This document shows positions 24,217 to 36,215 of a DNA stretch of 64,000 nucleotides, in pieces. The notes below the pieces were generated by a model, which was not told the origin of the DNA, searched no databases, and saw nothing but the letters and a program-made list of their open reading frames with translations. A program made the translations under genes and the position numbers. Source of the DNA: Membranipora membranacea (taxonomy: Eukaryota; Bryozoa; Gymnolaemata; Cheilostomatida; Membraniporidae); the NCBI GenBank assembly GCA_914767715.1, contig OU612071.1, positions 15,062,948-15,126,947 on the forward strand. The letters are read 5' to 3'. How positions within the stretch are numbered: position 1 is the stretch's first letter; every line of letters begins with the position of its first letter.

Positions 24217-24881
24217 AAAGCTTAAAGACTTTGTTTGAGGCTGCTCTTTTGTATCACATCTTATTCTCCATATTTTATTCTATCATGTGAGCGATTTTCA
24301 GCTTTAGAATCCAAATATTGAGGAAGTTATGGCCTCTCAAACTTCCAGGGTGATTGCCTTCAAACGGCATTGGGAATAAGCGGATGTTTCCCCTGGGGTA
24401 CATCACAACCAAAGACATGTGTTTTGTCTATGGTCATACTTATTATGAGTTAATACACTAATAATCACACAGATAAGATGAAGATAAAAATTCAGACCTG
24501 GGTGGGAATCGAACCCAGGTCCACATACCTATAGCCAACCACTTGGACCAACTAGGTGAGCCTGGAGACAATGTAGCTCAGTATTAGGGGCGTTGCCTGC
24601 AAAGCCATTTGGACCTGGGTTCGAGACCATTACAATTCTGAACATTTTGATCATCAACATATTTATTAGTGTATCATAATAAGTATGATGGTTGTGACAT
24701 ACCATGGGATTGCCTGCTGATTATTACTGCCGATAAATTGCCGTCACCTTGGAAGTTTGAGAGGCCATAACCATAACTTCCTCAATATTTGGATTCTAAA
24801 GCTGGAATTCGCTCACATGATAGAATAAAATATGGAGAATAAGATGTGATACAAAAGAGCAGCCTCAAACTAAGTCTTTAA
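24217..24881. mobile_element. Palindromic head-to-head pair of tRNA-derived SINEs
   Basis: Outer arms of about 130 bp (24221-24345 and 24745-24880) are inverted copies (for example GAGGCTGCTCTTTTGTATCA and its complement). At the centre are two diverging tRNA-like heads: minus 24495-24562 (GGACCTGGGTTCGATTCCC) and plus 24563-24630 (GTAGCTCAGTATTAGG, then ACCTGGGTTCGAGACC). Tails with TTATTAGTGTAT...CATAATAAGTATGA lie on both sides. Confidence 0.7.
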
Positions 24882-25241
24882 ACCACTGCTGCCACACAGC
24901 CAAATGAGTGCTTATAGAATTCTGTATAGCTTAAAACTGATGAAATGATGCTGCAATCTCAGCATTGTCACCTAATGAGAAAATAATTTGCACAAACTGA
25001 TAGTCAAAATTAGGGTATGAAATTAATTATCTACCGGACACGGGTGACGTAGTTACCGTCATACTAGTGCAAACTGTACACCTCATAAGCTGGTGCGTAG
25101 ATATCATGCCCTGATTTTGAAGATCAGTTTGTGCAAATTATTTGCCCATTAGGTGACAATTATGAGATTTAAGTCTCAATTAATTATCTTGGAGCTATGC
25201 AGAATTCAATGAGCACAAAATTGCATGAGTGGCAGCAGTAG
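24882..25241. mobile_element. TTAA-targeted foldback MITE, copy 2
   Basis: ACCACTGCTGCCACACAG at left, GTGGCAGCAGTAG at right, foldable along its length. It is inserted at TTAA in the right arm of the SINE palindrome; the left arm keeps the uninterrupted site AGTCTTTAAGCTTTCC. Confidence 0.8.
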
Positions 25242-25639
25242 TCCAAGTTCACAGTCCACAGTTAAAATTACTATCATGAAGTAGAATAAAATAATTTAGA
25301 GCCGAAAATTAGATTGCTCTCAGTCTCCCGAGCCAGTGACTTAAATGGTTAACCACATACCACTACAAGAGCAAACGGATGGTGAGCTGTACATTAATCG
25401 GGCATCTATTTAGGTGTGCTGGCTTTAATATCCTAAGCTAGAAAGTTTATTTGAACTGAACTTAATCAACGTAGCTTTCTTGATTTTACATCTAAAATAC
25501 CACTGAAAAGGCAACCAGACAAACGATTAAAATAGGCAAAAGAAAAGAGCCTTTACAATAATGAAATCCCAATAAAGTTGTAGCTAACATAAATGACCTT
25601 GACATAACCACAAAGAAAAACTATTAAAGTAATAAATAC

Positions 25640-25862
25640 ACTGTCGGTTAGAGCGCAGTTCTGTTAGTAAGCAAATGTTAAAGGTCGTGGATTCGAATAC
25701 CACTGCAGTCAATCGACTACTGGGGTTTCATTGGCCCCAAGTTGTGCTCCGACCTGCCTGCACACAGAGAGCAAGCTGGTGCGGATATTGCTGCCTCGCC
25801 AGTAAGACAACAGCCTCCCCTGCTTCGAGATGTGGCGTGTTATATGACATCTGATTTAAATC
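25640..25862 (+). mobile_element. tRNA-derived SINE (family 1), 5' damaged
   Basis: B-box TGGATTCGAATACC, then TGTGCTCCGACCTGCCTGC and GAGAGCAAGCTGGTGCGG. The head is missing its first bases. Confidence 0.75.
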
Positions 25863-25944
25863 AACCTTTCAGGTCAGGTTTTTCAAATTAATATTAGAAT
25901 AGGATATCATTTAAAGGAGTCACTGCCCAATATAAAAAGATCAG

Positions 25945-26155
25945 GTTATCAGGTTAGCCAGTGGTTAGCGGGTTGGATCATCTATTGTGCATGTCCACTA
26001 TGTTGCCTGAGAAGCCGAGTTCCAATGAGTACCAGCGCTTCATGCGATGAAGGTTATCAAAAGTCAGGGTTGTAATGATGTAGTGATCACCACTTAGAAG
26101 TACCCATTGTGGCTTACATAAAGCGGTGTATAAACTTACTCTTTATTATTATATA
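25945..26155 (+). mobile_element. tRNA-derived SINE (family 3), partial
   Basis: GTTAGCCAGTGGTTAGCGGG, then AGTACCAGCGCTTCATGCG and TGATCACCACTTAGAAGTA, matching 4766-5040 with internal deletions including the B box. Confidence 0.65.
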
Positions 26156-26159
26156 ATTC

Positions 26160-27870
26160 TTTCACATTGAAGAACCTGGTAATATGCACCACGGATTCCC
26201 AGAGAATGATGTTTGAGTCTCAGGGACAGCTAAAATTTTCGGTGGTATGAGGAGACTGATAGCTATGGACAGGTGGTTGGTATAAATGACTATAAGCTTT
26301 CTTATTTCTGTTCTCTGCGTTTGAGTTATGTTTGAAGTTTTAGGTTTGAAGCTTGTTGATTGCCTAATTCCTAATATCCATCCTGTAATAGGTTGATAGC
26401 ATTGAAAGTGAGGCACAGAAATAAATAAAACAAAATGAAAGGAGTCTGAGTTGCATAGGTTAAAAAATCGCATATAGAATTCAAGAAAGGTGTTTTGTCT
26501 CTTGGTGGTTCTAAACTTGGATGGCTGGAATTCATCTATTTTTGCTCTATAGCAGATTTTCTGTTTGTATTAATTTTAACACGAGAGCTTTAATGTCATA
26601 AAGCCTAATGTAAATTCACTATGAATACAATAACCTTGGGTATCCGCGATGTGTCTGCTCAAACTGGCCATACTTTATTGTGACACTCGCACATTTAGCT
26701 TGTAAGGCGAGATTTAGATGAACGAAATGTTTAAAAACTTATATCTCTCCCCAGATGTTGGCTGACCATTTCCTTTTAGACAGGACAGTGCTTTGTACAT
26801 CTGTGAGACAATGAAAGGCATTCAAGTTTAAAAAAAATAAAATTTAATAAAAAAAGATAAAGACATTTAACAATGTAAAAAATAAGATTATCTTCATTCT
26901 CAAGCCTTTTTTTTCCTTTCCTCTTTTTTTTCGGCACTATTCGGAAAACATTCCGCTACTGGAATGAAATGAAATGGACTGCCATTAAAAGTGTAATGAA
27001 TAGGCTTGGCAACAAGTTCTCAAGAGTTGGAATGCTCTGACTGTTCCACATTATTGTGAATGCCAATATCGTAAAGTAATAGATTAAGTTTCCGTTTTCT
27101 TGGTCGTGGTGATAAACTGTTGACTGTTAGAGAGGTTTCTCAGTGCTGAAACCACAGGGATGGAGGGGGGTCACATCCTCCCTGCTGAAACTCACTCAGA
27201 AACTGTCTGACTAAATCCAGTTTGACTTTGAACAATGTCATGCTTATAAAAAGTGAAGGTACTGAGAGAGCATTATTTTATTTTTAGAGGCTAAGAAAAA
27301 GTTCAATGCTCTTAAAATTGAAAAGTTTGCTAAAATATATTTTCTGTACCATATTGCACTGAAATATGTCTGTTTTTCTTTGAAAAATTATATTGCCTTG
27401 CGTTATAAAATCCATGCTGCGTTCTCTTTTTGGCCCATGAATTTCTTTTTATGTCCCATATGCCCAGCTAGTGCCAATATACCGTAAAATAGGAGGTCTG
27501 TTTGGAGAGTTGTCTTTTCATGTCATTTGAGTGGACAACTTATCATTAATAATTTGATGTAATACAAGAAAAATGATAATCACCTATTGTTATTCAGTGG
27601 AGATTTAGTGTATCATACCCAATGAATGCACCTAAACCACTGGTTGCAAGTTCTGGATTTTTTTATGCTTTTATTGGCATCAATTATATCAATATTATTA
27701 ATGGATATGACTTGTACGCAGAAAGGCCAACAATCAAATCGTTTGATGATGCTTTCGACCATTTCAACCTTTATACTGAAAATCCTGAACACAGATCTGT
27801 TGGTGGTATTTCCTGTTATTCTATTTTGGATCATTGCACCTGTGTAACATTGAAGTTACAGAATCCAAAC
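26160..27870. other. No gene seen
   Basis: AT-rich. Open frames at 26162-26473 and 27613-27882 occur on both strands without splice sites or recognisable motifs. 26935-26990 is an inverted match to 15730-15785. Confidence 0.45.
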
Positions 27871-28249
27871 TCGCCTGCTTGATTGCTTTATTCATTAATT
27901 AAAGAATCGAAACCATAACAGGATTTGCCATGCATCCATTGTGTTTAAATATTATGAATACAATCTAACAATCACTGCAATGAAGCCATCACCTTCACTC
28001 AAAAGTACCAGTCATTAAGTAGAAGTCCACTATTGCTCGCAGTCTATGCTGTTCGGCCACCACATCACCACAATACTTGACAGTAACATAGCACGATCTC
28101 ATACACAACATTCAGATCTCCTTTTGAGGGATGAGAGACTGTGCACCTGTTTGTTAAGACTGTAAGTGATATTCAAGTTTTTTACTAGGTTATTTCTCCA
28201 CAATTTACATAAACTACCAGTGCAGTTTAGGTTGTTGGACTGTGGTATG

Positions 28250-28612
28250 TGTGGATGCTGATAGGTTGCTTAAGTAAGTCTAAGTCTAAGTCTTCATTGC
28301 GGAGAGTGTTGTCTCCTCTAGAGTACAGGTACTTGGACACATGGTACTCAAGCCGTGTCCTATACCCTTGCCTGCTGGGAGTCCGGCTAATCTTATAATT
28401 GAAAAGGCAGAGGGGGATCTCTTTACTGCATGTGGGGTGTGCAAACACACAGTGGAACTCCTGTATTTTTAGTCCCGTTCCGCAAGGACCTGTCAAAGAT
28501 AGCACCAAATCAAGAATGACCGCCGGCGCTGGGAATTGAACCTGGACCTTACAGATCACCGATCAAGTCTGCACCCTTAACTAACCATCAGACCACTGCT
28601 GACTCCTAGCTT
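28250..28612 (-). mobile_element. tRNA-derived SINE (family 2)
   Basis: On the minus strand GTGGTCTGATGGTTAG, then GGTTCAATTCCC, followed by a body ending with TCTAGAGGAGACAACAC. A fragment lies near 3838-3935 (TCTAGAGTACAGGTGC). It is inserted in the upstream region of gene B and absent from the A side. Confidence 0.7.
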
Positions 28613-29043
28613 CTCTTCAGTTATCTTGTATTTCCTCGTTCGGGATCGGGTTATTGTTCTGTACCTAACAGTCTTACATACTTAAGTAAATTCGCATCAC
28701 AGAGGCTGTGAAGATTTGGGGAATCAGAGCGTTCTGGATTTCGAGCAAATTTTGCATTCCATTAGCCCACAGATTTGAGCTTGAATACGTAGATTAAATT
28801 TCGGAAACTTATCCAGCAATAAAAGTTAAAGCAGTATACATCTCGCTGAAAGCAACAGTTTCGGAATCAACGTTTGAAGAACTTTCTAATGGTATATCAA
28901 ATGCCAAAATCGGTCAATATTTTTACCAAAACTTGAATGGTTGTGACAAAAATGATCCTTTTCTTTGTTTATCAATCCATCTTTGTTTTACAGGACATAT
29001 ATAATAGCTGTACGGACGACTTTTAAAACCTCCAAAGAAAGTA

Positions 29044-32000
29044 ATGGCCGGAAGGTAAGTTTAGTGTGTCGCTACATATGTCACAAATGAACAAGACGTT
29101 GTATGTACTAAGCGACAAAACATTTTTGAGGATGGTCGGCACATGCCTAATCCACAACACCTATTGCCACCAAGTAAAGCCTAAGTGCCAACTCTCATAA
29201 TTATTTTGATTGGTTCTTGGTTCAAGTTATGTGAGACCAACATGCAACAACATCTTATCTACATTCTCTAGGTTTTATAGTATTACCTTGCCACTTTATT
29301 GAGCATCCTAGGGGGGGGGGGGCATTGCGTCCCTGCCTCTCCTAAAACTACGGGCCTGTAGTACTATGTCGCTACATGGTCTCCTGGTGATGATGTTAAT
29401 CTTGCATGCTGTTTCTTGGTTCAAGTTATGTGAGACCAACATGCAACAACATCTTGTCTATGTACCCAAGGTTTTATAGTACTGCATTGAATTCTAGGGG
29501 GGGGGGCATTGCGTCCCTGCCTCCCTTTAAACTACGGCCTGTAGTACTACATCGCTGCGATGTTGTCTCCTGGTGATGATATTGTTCTTTCATGCTTTTT
29601 TAATACTTTAGTGGATTTGTTTTATTTATTTGGATTTATTTGGATTTATTTGGATTTATTTGGATTTATTTGATTTAACGTTTCTTTGTTTCTTTTCTCT
29701 AGTCATGTGGGACCAGCAGCTGAAGGAAGGCGTGAGACTAGACGTGACGTGGAGTCCCGGGCCTCCAAAAGTGTTAAAGGGAACGGGGATGGATTATTGC
29801 TAACATCTCTGAAAATACTAGGACTACTCGCGGCTATCTCAGTGTTTATAGTCGCCTTTGTTCAACTCTCGTTCATGATGAAAGGACTCAAGGAGATACG
29901 GACAGGTGAGGCGTACATGATTTCGCAGGCCCGTAGTTATAGGGGAGGTAGGAAGGCACTGCCTCCCCTAGAAAGCTGAATACAGTGACTCTAAAACACT
30001 ATAATTGAGTAATCCATGTCATAATCAGCTCCTCTGGGATTTCCATTAGCTAATTATATGCCTTACAGCTTACAGCACTCCTCCTGGTGATGCTGCACAC
30101 ACTTTTGCTTCCCACTTTTGCCTCCCCTACCATTTGTTCTAAACTACGGCCCTGATTCACAACACTGAATTAAATTCTTCTCATGGGACTGAAATCATAA
30201 TTTCATACAGTTAGAACACTCAACACATGGACTCATCTCCCATGGATTTGATATTGCCTGTCCCTACTAGCCTGGGGAAATTGACTTGTTTAAAAAACTG
30301 CAAACAGTATTAAATGCCTTCAGCGTCCATGATTCGGGCTTTCCTGGAATGCTTCTAGGGACTGGCTTTTTGTGAGCCCATTGTTTGCAAAAAAAACCAA
30401 CGATGCTATTCCAGATATGGAATTCAATGTTTCACAATATTATTTTAAAGCTATAGTTGTGCCTCCATATTTAGTATCATATTGAAGGTCTCAGTCTAAT
30501 TAAAAGCACCATGGCTACCTTTTGATTAGCCTATAAAGCCTATAAACACAGTTGAAACCTTCAGCTTTACTAAAATAAATGTGAAAGAGCGATAAAGAGA
30601 GGACAACCCTTGTGGTTGAAAAAATTGCTTTAGTATTTTAGTATAAAGCAGATGGTTTCAACTGTGTTCATAGGCTATTCAAAAGGTTGTCATGGTGCTC
30701 TTAATTAGACTGAGACCTTCACTATGATATCAAATACGGGAGGCGCAACTATAGCTTCAATACTAACAATGATGTAATGAAACCATGCTGTTTGCCTCAT
30801 TCTTCCATAAATTATTTCTGGAATTTTAGAAAGGCCAAATTCTCTGTGGAATTGAATACAGACATAGATATTTCTGATTTTGATTTGACTTCACAGGGCA
30901 GTGCTATATTTCTTCCTGTCCATATGACCTAATTCAAATGATTCAGTATGGATAATCACATATTTCGTTGCTGTAACATTTTTTGTTATGATATAACGGC
31001 ACATTTTTTTCCCCATAATTTTGCAGAGGTCTCATCTCTTAAGAAAGAGCTCACTGAGAAAGAAGAGATAGATACAGGTGGGCAGTTCAAAGTTCAAAGT
31101 TCATAATTGATCACAAACATTAGGTGTGTGCTTATGTATGAGTTGTTAGTATGAGTATGTATGTTCAACTAACTCACAGTGGAGCCGTCTGAGAACTTAG
31201 ACTAATGTATGCTATAAATATCGCAAGGTTCAATCAACGCTCATTCCGAAGCATGGGTGGCGAAATAGTTTGTGCCTTAAACCACTGCTGCCACACAGCC
31301 AAATATGTGCTTATAGAATTCTGTGTAGCTCAAAACTAATGAAATGAGGCTGCAATCTCAGCATTGTCACCTGATGAGCAAATAATGTGCACAAACTGAT
31401 CGTCAAAATTAGGGTATGAAATTAATTATCTACCGCAGCGTGACGTAGTTATCGTCTTACTAGTGCACACTGTACACGTCATATGCTGGTGCGTAGATTT
31501 CATGCCCTGATTTTGAAGATCAGTTTGTGCAAATTATTTGTCCATTAGGTGACAATTATGAGAATTAAGTCTCAATTAATTATCTTGGAGCTATGCAGAA
31601 TTCAATGAGCACAAATGTGCATGAGTGTCAGCAGTATGTTAAAGGGCGAGGCCGCAGTGTCTGCCCAATTGGCTCTCAGTTTATAGGCAGGTCGAAGCAC
31701 ACCTGGGGATCCGACAAATTAGTACCAGTAGTCTATGAACTGCAGTTGGATTCGAATCCATGACCTTCAACACTTGCATGCTGAAGTCGGGCACTCTGAC
31801 AATCTGAGCTACCCCCTACTCCTAATGGCCGATGAATATTTGTTTCATTACATTATATATATTATATTATATTATATCATATTGCAGGCTACTCTCGATT
31901 TAAAAATCTCACTTTCGACGGCAAATTTACCGATCTCTCAAAGCTTACGGGTAACAAGGATTCAACATCATGCAATGTTGAAATTTCACCAGGTATGTAT

Positions 32001-35000
32001 GTATGTATGTATGTATGTATGTGTGTATGTATGTATGTATGTATGTGTATGTACCTTTAAAGGGTCAGTCCTATTGGAGAAGTGGATAAATTACCCCAGT
32101 AAATCAAATATTGTGAGTTCATAGGGCAAATAAAAATAATACAAAAATAAAAATTGTGGAAAATAGCAATTAGTTTTTTTTCAATTATTTTAGCAAGGAT
32201 CATAGTGGATCATAGTGGTCAGGGGGAGGCAATAAATCACTATGATCCACTATGATCCCACTTTTCAGACTTTGCAGCGAAGTCCAAATGAAGCCTTTTG
32301 AATATCATCGCTCAAATTTACACCACAATAACAATCATTATCTTTATTCGGACTATTGATTATCACACAGGGTGTTAAACCTTTAAAAATTTTGTTGTAT
32401 AGAAAGCGACACCTTGTTTTGAAAATGATCGTGTTTGAAAAAAAATTCAGTAAATTGTAATGTCTAGTGGCACATAATTTTTGTGCAGACAAGACCAAAT
32501 AGAAGTTTTAAAAGCCATTTCCAAAAAAATTAATTTTGTGATTAATTGATTTAACTGATGTAATTGCTATTGATGCTTTTCATATTATGAAGCAATCGGT
32601 AAGGTGAAAAATATATCAGATGTCGAAGTTGTATTATTTAGTTGTTTCGATTGATTGATCAGTATCGGTCTTTTGTAATATCCTTGCCAACATTCAACAG
32701 TCCCAATATTGTTAAATAATAATATAATTAATGAATAATTATGTACTTAAAAATCAAATTAATAAAAAATAATATGAATGAATGTTAATAACAACTAATT
32801 TAAATAGTTAATAATATGGTTAATATTAACAGTATCCAATAACAGTTAATTGTTATTTTAACAGCTCCGAATAATATTTTTTCGTTATTTTGATTGATTG
32901 ATTGATCAGTATCGGTTTTTTTGTAATATCCTTGCTCACCACGGGTACCAAGTGGTTAAAGAGGGGTACGGGTCAGATTCACTTTCTCCCGTCCCTATCC
33001 AGGTAGATAGATCACCCAATTCTGATTATGTACATGTGCTCCAATTTGGCGCCAAATACATCATAACAATTTGTTTACATTTATAAGCAGGAATATGATG
33101 TCATAAGTAGGACTCTCATAAACAATGCCCTATCAATCAATAATGACTGATTTACATTTAGCGATTTTTCTCAGTAAATATTTAGTATTTTTGAAAATCA
33201 TTATAGCTACACACTCCTCAACTATATTTGACTCTGCTGATGTAGTTTTGAAACCTAATTTTCTTTTTTTAAAAGAAAATTAGATATAAAAAGTGTAGGA
33301 ATACAATAATTTTCAGTTCAGTTTATAGTTAAATTACAGTGTCACAATGTCTGTCAAAACAAGTGCACTGCATGATATTGATTTTGTAATAAATTATGAA
33401 TCAATATATCATTAATCATCATGCTTTACGCTATTAAATATGGCTCACAATGTAGCCTGTCTTGACAAGACATGCTATGCTCGATGTAATTACTGTGATA
33501 TCAAAAGATATTAGGATGTAAATTTGAGCATAGCATATTGGTGAAAGTCTTTGTCTTTTGTTATATCACCGCTGGGCGTTGATGCTCCTCTATAGTGATT
33601 TGCAGCTCATCTGTACAGTGATAAGTAGGTCAGTAGTCAGACAGCTGAATGTCCAAAGAAAGTTGGCAGAATTAAAGATACAGTTTTTTGGAACAGTTTA
33701 TACCGGCTGGAATTCCAAGACTCACAACTAGATCACTGTGAAGTACGTGAAAAAGGCCCTGATTACAGCAGGAGAGTTTCGAATCTCAAACCATAGTGTT
33801 GGGGGTTAATCAGGTTAGAGGGGTAACAATGCTCTAGATGTTTGAGGATCAGTAAGTTGGTAGTATAAACCCATTTCTCATGCAGTAGAGATAGACACAT
33901 GGACAGACCGCACGAGACCACTGGTCTGAAAAATCTCTCAGTGGCACATCTGAAGGAATTGCGCAGGACTAGGTATAAATGAGATGTGAAATTCAAATAC
34001 GTAATTATGAGGAAAATATCACAGAGAACAATAATCAGTAAGGCAGACACAAAATAGCACACTGGAATGGGGAGGGAGTATATGGGCTGTGGTATAAGGA
34101 TAGGTCAGGGAGCTCTGTGTAGTGTGTAGAAAAAATACTTCTTCACATCCGTCGGTGTTAAATAAGTCGCATAACAATTCTTGTTCCCATATTATTACTC
34201 CCCACACAAGTTGACCACTGTAGATGGACTACCAAGTCTCTATAATTAATGCTGGATCTGAAATTCAGTTCCTATCGTGGACTGATTCATTATCGCACAG
34301 CAGCTCCTGGTTGTTGCTCAATGTCATCAGAAAAATGAATTCACAAATTGAAGTTCTTTCAGCTCAATGACAATTATGAAAATGAAACCCAATTAGCACA
34401 TCAAAATCATCGGCGGTAGAATTTTATGACACAGTTATGCAACCCATGGTTCATTATTGATTTTGCAGTGAATTGTAAATCAGCTGGTCATCAATGATTA
34501 TGCTGTATGCTACTAGGTACGACTCAGTGGAATTTCCCACTGGGTAATTACCGTGATGTCATATGTTTTTGGATGTAAATTTGAGCATAGCATATTGGTA
34601 AAAGAAAGTCGCATAACATTTTTTCGGTCAATAATATTACTCCCCACATAAGTAAACCCCTGTACTGTACAAACTATTCTCTATAATGAGTTCTATACCT
34701 GAACTGCTCCACCTCTTTAATGTCACTTATTTATCCAAGTAACAGACATTCATTTCTTTGGAAGAAAACCAGCATCCAACAGTCCGAATATGGTTAATTA
34801 ATAATATTATTAATGAATAATTAATGAATTATTTTAATAATATATATATATATAATATATATATAATATAATTATTTTTAATAAAATGGTTAATATTAAC
34901 AGTATCCTATAACGGTTAGTTATTATTTTAACAGCTCCGAATTATTTTTTTTAGTTATTTTGATTGATTGATTTGTATCGGTCTTTTGTAATATCCTTGC

Positions 35001-36038
35001 TCACAATGGGTACTGAGCTGTAAATGTCACTTATTTATCCAAGTAGCAGACATTTAGTTCCTTGGAAGAAAGCCAGCATTCAACAGTCTGAATATGGTTG
35101 ATTAATAATATTATTAATGAAAAAATAATCTATTATTGAAAAAAATTAATTAAAAATAATATTAAATACAGTTAATATTAAACATATTATTAACAATTAA
35201 TTACTAAAACTAATAGACATTAATATTAAAAATGATATTAATTGATATTAATGAAAATTAATTTAAATAATTAATAAATAATAATATGTTTAATATTAAC
35301 AGTATCCAATAACAGTTACATGTAATTGTTATTTTAACAGCTCCGCAGCTCCGCATCGATCCCAAATATCATACCAAAGACTGTGAGGAGGGCGATACTG
35401 GCTGCTGCTTCAAAATAATTTATCGTCAACTCAGTGAATTGTTAGGACCTGATAGCACGTCTGATCTCCCAAATGGGCCGGTACCTATAAGAGTCTGCCA
35501 GGGCGTTTGCGGTGCACGTAAGTTTACACTGAGTTTACACTAATAAGTTCACGCTGACCTGGTTACAAAACTGCCTAATCTTGTCCATTGTTTTGCATTT
35601 GGAAGATCGCTTGGTACTGAACTGTTACGAGTTGCTTGACAATTACTTTGATTTCGTCTGTGTCAGTAAAATAATTATTTCCCAGCTCTCATTTGCACAT
35701 GTTATTCTGTACTGCTTCATCATCAATTCAGCAAACATTTTCTAGAGTGGTAATTAACAACAACCCAGTACCTGCACAAGAAATAATACATGGATGTGGA
35801 TGTAAGAGGCGTTGTGCATCTTTTTGGTGACTCAGTGCCGATAAAGCTTATAAAACAGTCACGTGTCTTCTTGATATTGACAGGTGTTCAAGGCGAGTCT
35901 TCTGTAGCTGATTTCCTGCGGGGTCGTCCATGTGTGCCCTATGGTACAGTAGATCTTGATTATTCTGTTAATAATGACCTGGGGTCAAAACTATACAAAA
36001 TACCATTTAGCCATAGAGAGTGCGTATGTGGAGCATAG
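29044..36038 (+). CDS. Gene B: type II membrane cystine-knot (TGF-beta-like) protein
   Basis: Model: exons 29044-29054, 29703-29905, 31027-31077, 31888-31992, 35341-35517 and 35884-36038; 702 nt, 233 residues, same phases as gene A and an identical 155-nt last exon. Residues 1-34 are polar and basic, about 35-61 a transmembrane helix (LLLTSLKILGLL, then hydrophobic), then a stalk with EVSSLKKEL shared with A. Knot cysteines: C138, C145-C146, CxGxC at 176-180, C199 in CVP, CxC at 229-231, ending CGA. There are 29 residues between CC and CxGxC. NLT sequon at 95. Unlike A, C2 and C3 it has no basic furin motif between helix and knot, so it may stay membrane-anchored (inference). The exon 4 donor lies in a GTAT microsatellite and the exon 5 acceptor in a dispersed repeat. 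PDGF/VEGF is the alternative fold. Confidence 0.8.
29212..29548. repeat. Tandem duplication of about 195 bp in gene B intron 1
   Basis: TTCTTGGTTCAAGTTATGTG and the following sequence occur at about 29212 and 29407, each ending in a fragment of the CAGGGCCGTAG MITE with a G-run (GGGGGGGCATTGCGTCCCTG). Confidence 0.75.
29618..29675. repeat. 12-bp tandem repeat before gene B exon 2
   Basis: About five copies of TTTGGATTTATT ending 30 bp before the exon 2 acceptor, replacing a normal pyrimidine tract region. Confidence 0.8.
29926..30154 (-). mobile_element. MITE, CAGGGCCGTAG family, shared site with gene A
   Basis: Starts CAGGCCCGTAGTTATAGG and ends AACTACGGCCCTG, 20 bp inside intron 2 of gene B. 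It is preceded by ACATGATTTCG, where gene A has TCATGATT before its own copy. Confidence 0.8.
31225..31826 (-). mobile_element. tRNA-derived SINE (family 1), split by a MITE
   Basis: The 3' part lies at 31225-31280 (CATTCCGAAGCATGGGTGGC, GTTTGTGCC) and the 5' part at 31639-31826 (GGGCGAGGCCGCAGTG to GTGGGATTCGAATC-like B-box and GCTCAGATTG). A 358-bp foldback MITE sits between. Confidence 0.8.
31281..31638. mobile_element. TTAA-targeted foldback MITE, copy 3, inside a SINE
   Basis: Perfect TTAA on both sides (31277-31280, 31639-31642). Other SINE family 1 copies read GTGCCTTAAGG at this point, giving the empty site. The arms pair along nearly the full length (ACCACTGCTGCCACAC / GTGTCAGCAGTATG). 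The TTAA target fits piggyBac-type or Kolobok-type transposition. Confidence 0.85.
31991..32047. repeat. GTAT microsatellite containing the exon 4 donor of gene B
   Basis: (GTAT)n from the splice junction onward, with two GTGT variants, so several in-register GTATGT donors are available. Confidence 0.85.
32640..35340 (+). repeat. Repeated C-type leader modules in gene B intron 4
   Basis: Copies of a module seen upstream of C2/C3. Leader cores at 34741-34788 and 35043-35090 (TTTGGAAGAAAACCAGCATC), a partial one near 32690, and the associated TAATATCCTTGCTCACC / ATTTTAACAGCTCCG pieces near 32855-32960, 34915-35010 and 35330-35345. Each core ends in ATATGG, but the following frame stops almost at once, so no signal peptide is encoded. 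Confidence 0.6.
33100..34690. other. Intron DNA, no feature identified
   Basis: AT-rich intron 4 of gene B. Two stretches (33340-33560 and 34440-34600) resemble each other (AAATTTGAGCATAGCATATT), an internal duplication. Frames at 33763-34207 have no support. Confidence 0.4.
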
Positions 36039-36055
36039 ATGATGAGGTATTCGCA

Positions 36056-36215
36056 ACAACAACCTCAACAATTTCAACAACAACAACTTCAGCAACAACA
36101 ACTTCAGCAACAACAACTTCAACAACCTCAACAACTTCAACAACCTCAAAAACTTCAACAACCTCAAAAACTTCAACAACTTCAACAACAACAAAAATAA
36201 CTTGAACAACAACAA
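36056..36215. repeat. CAA/CTTCAA microsatellite directly after gene B stop
   Basis: CAACAACAACTTCAG-type units starting 18 nt after the stop; counterpart of 10944-11303. Confidence 0.85.
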
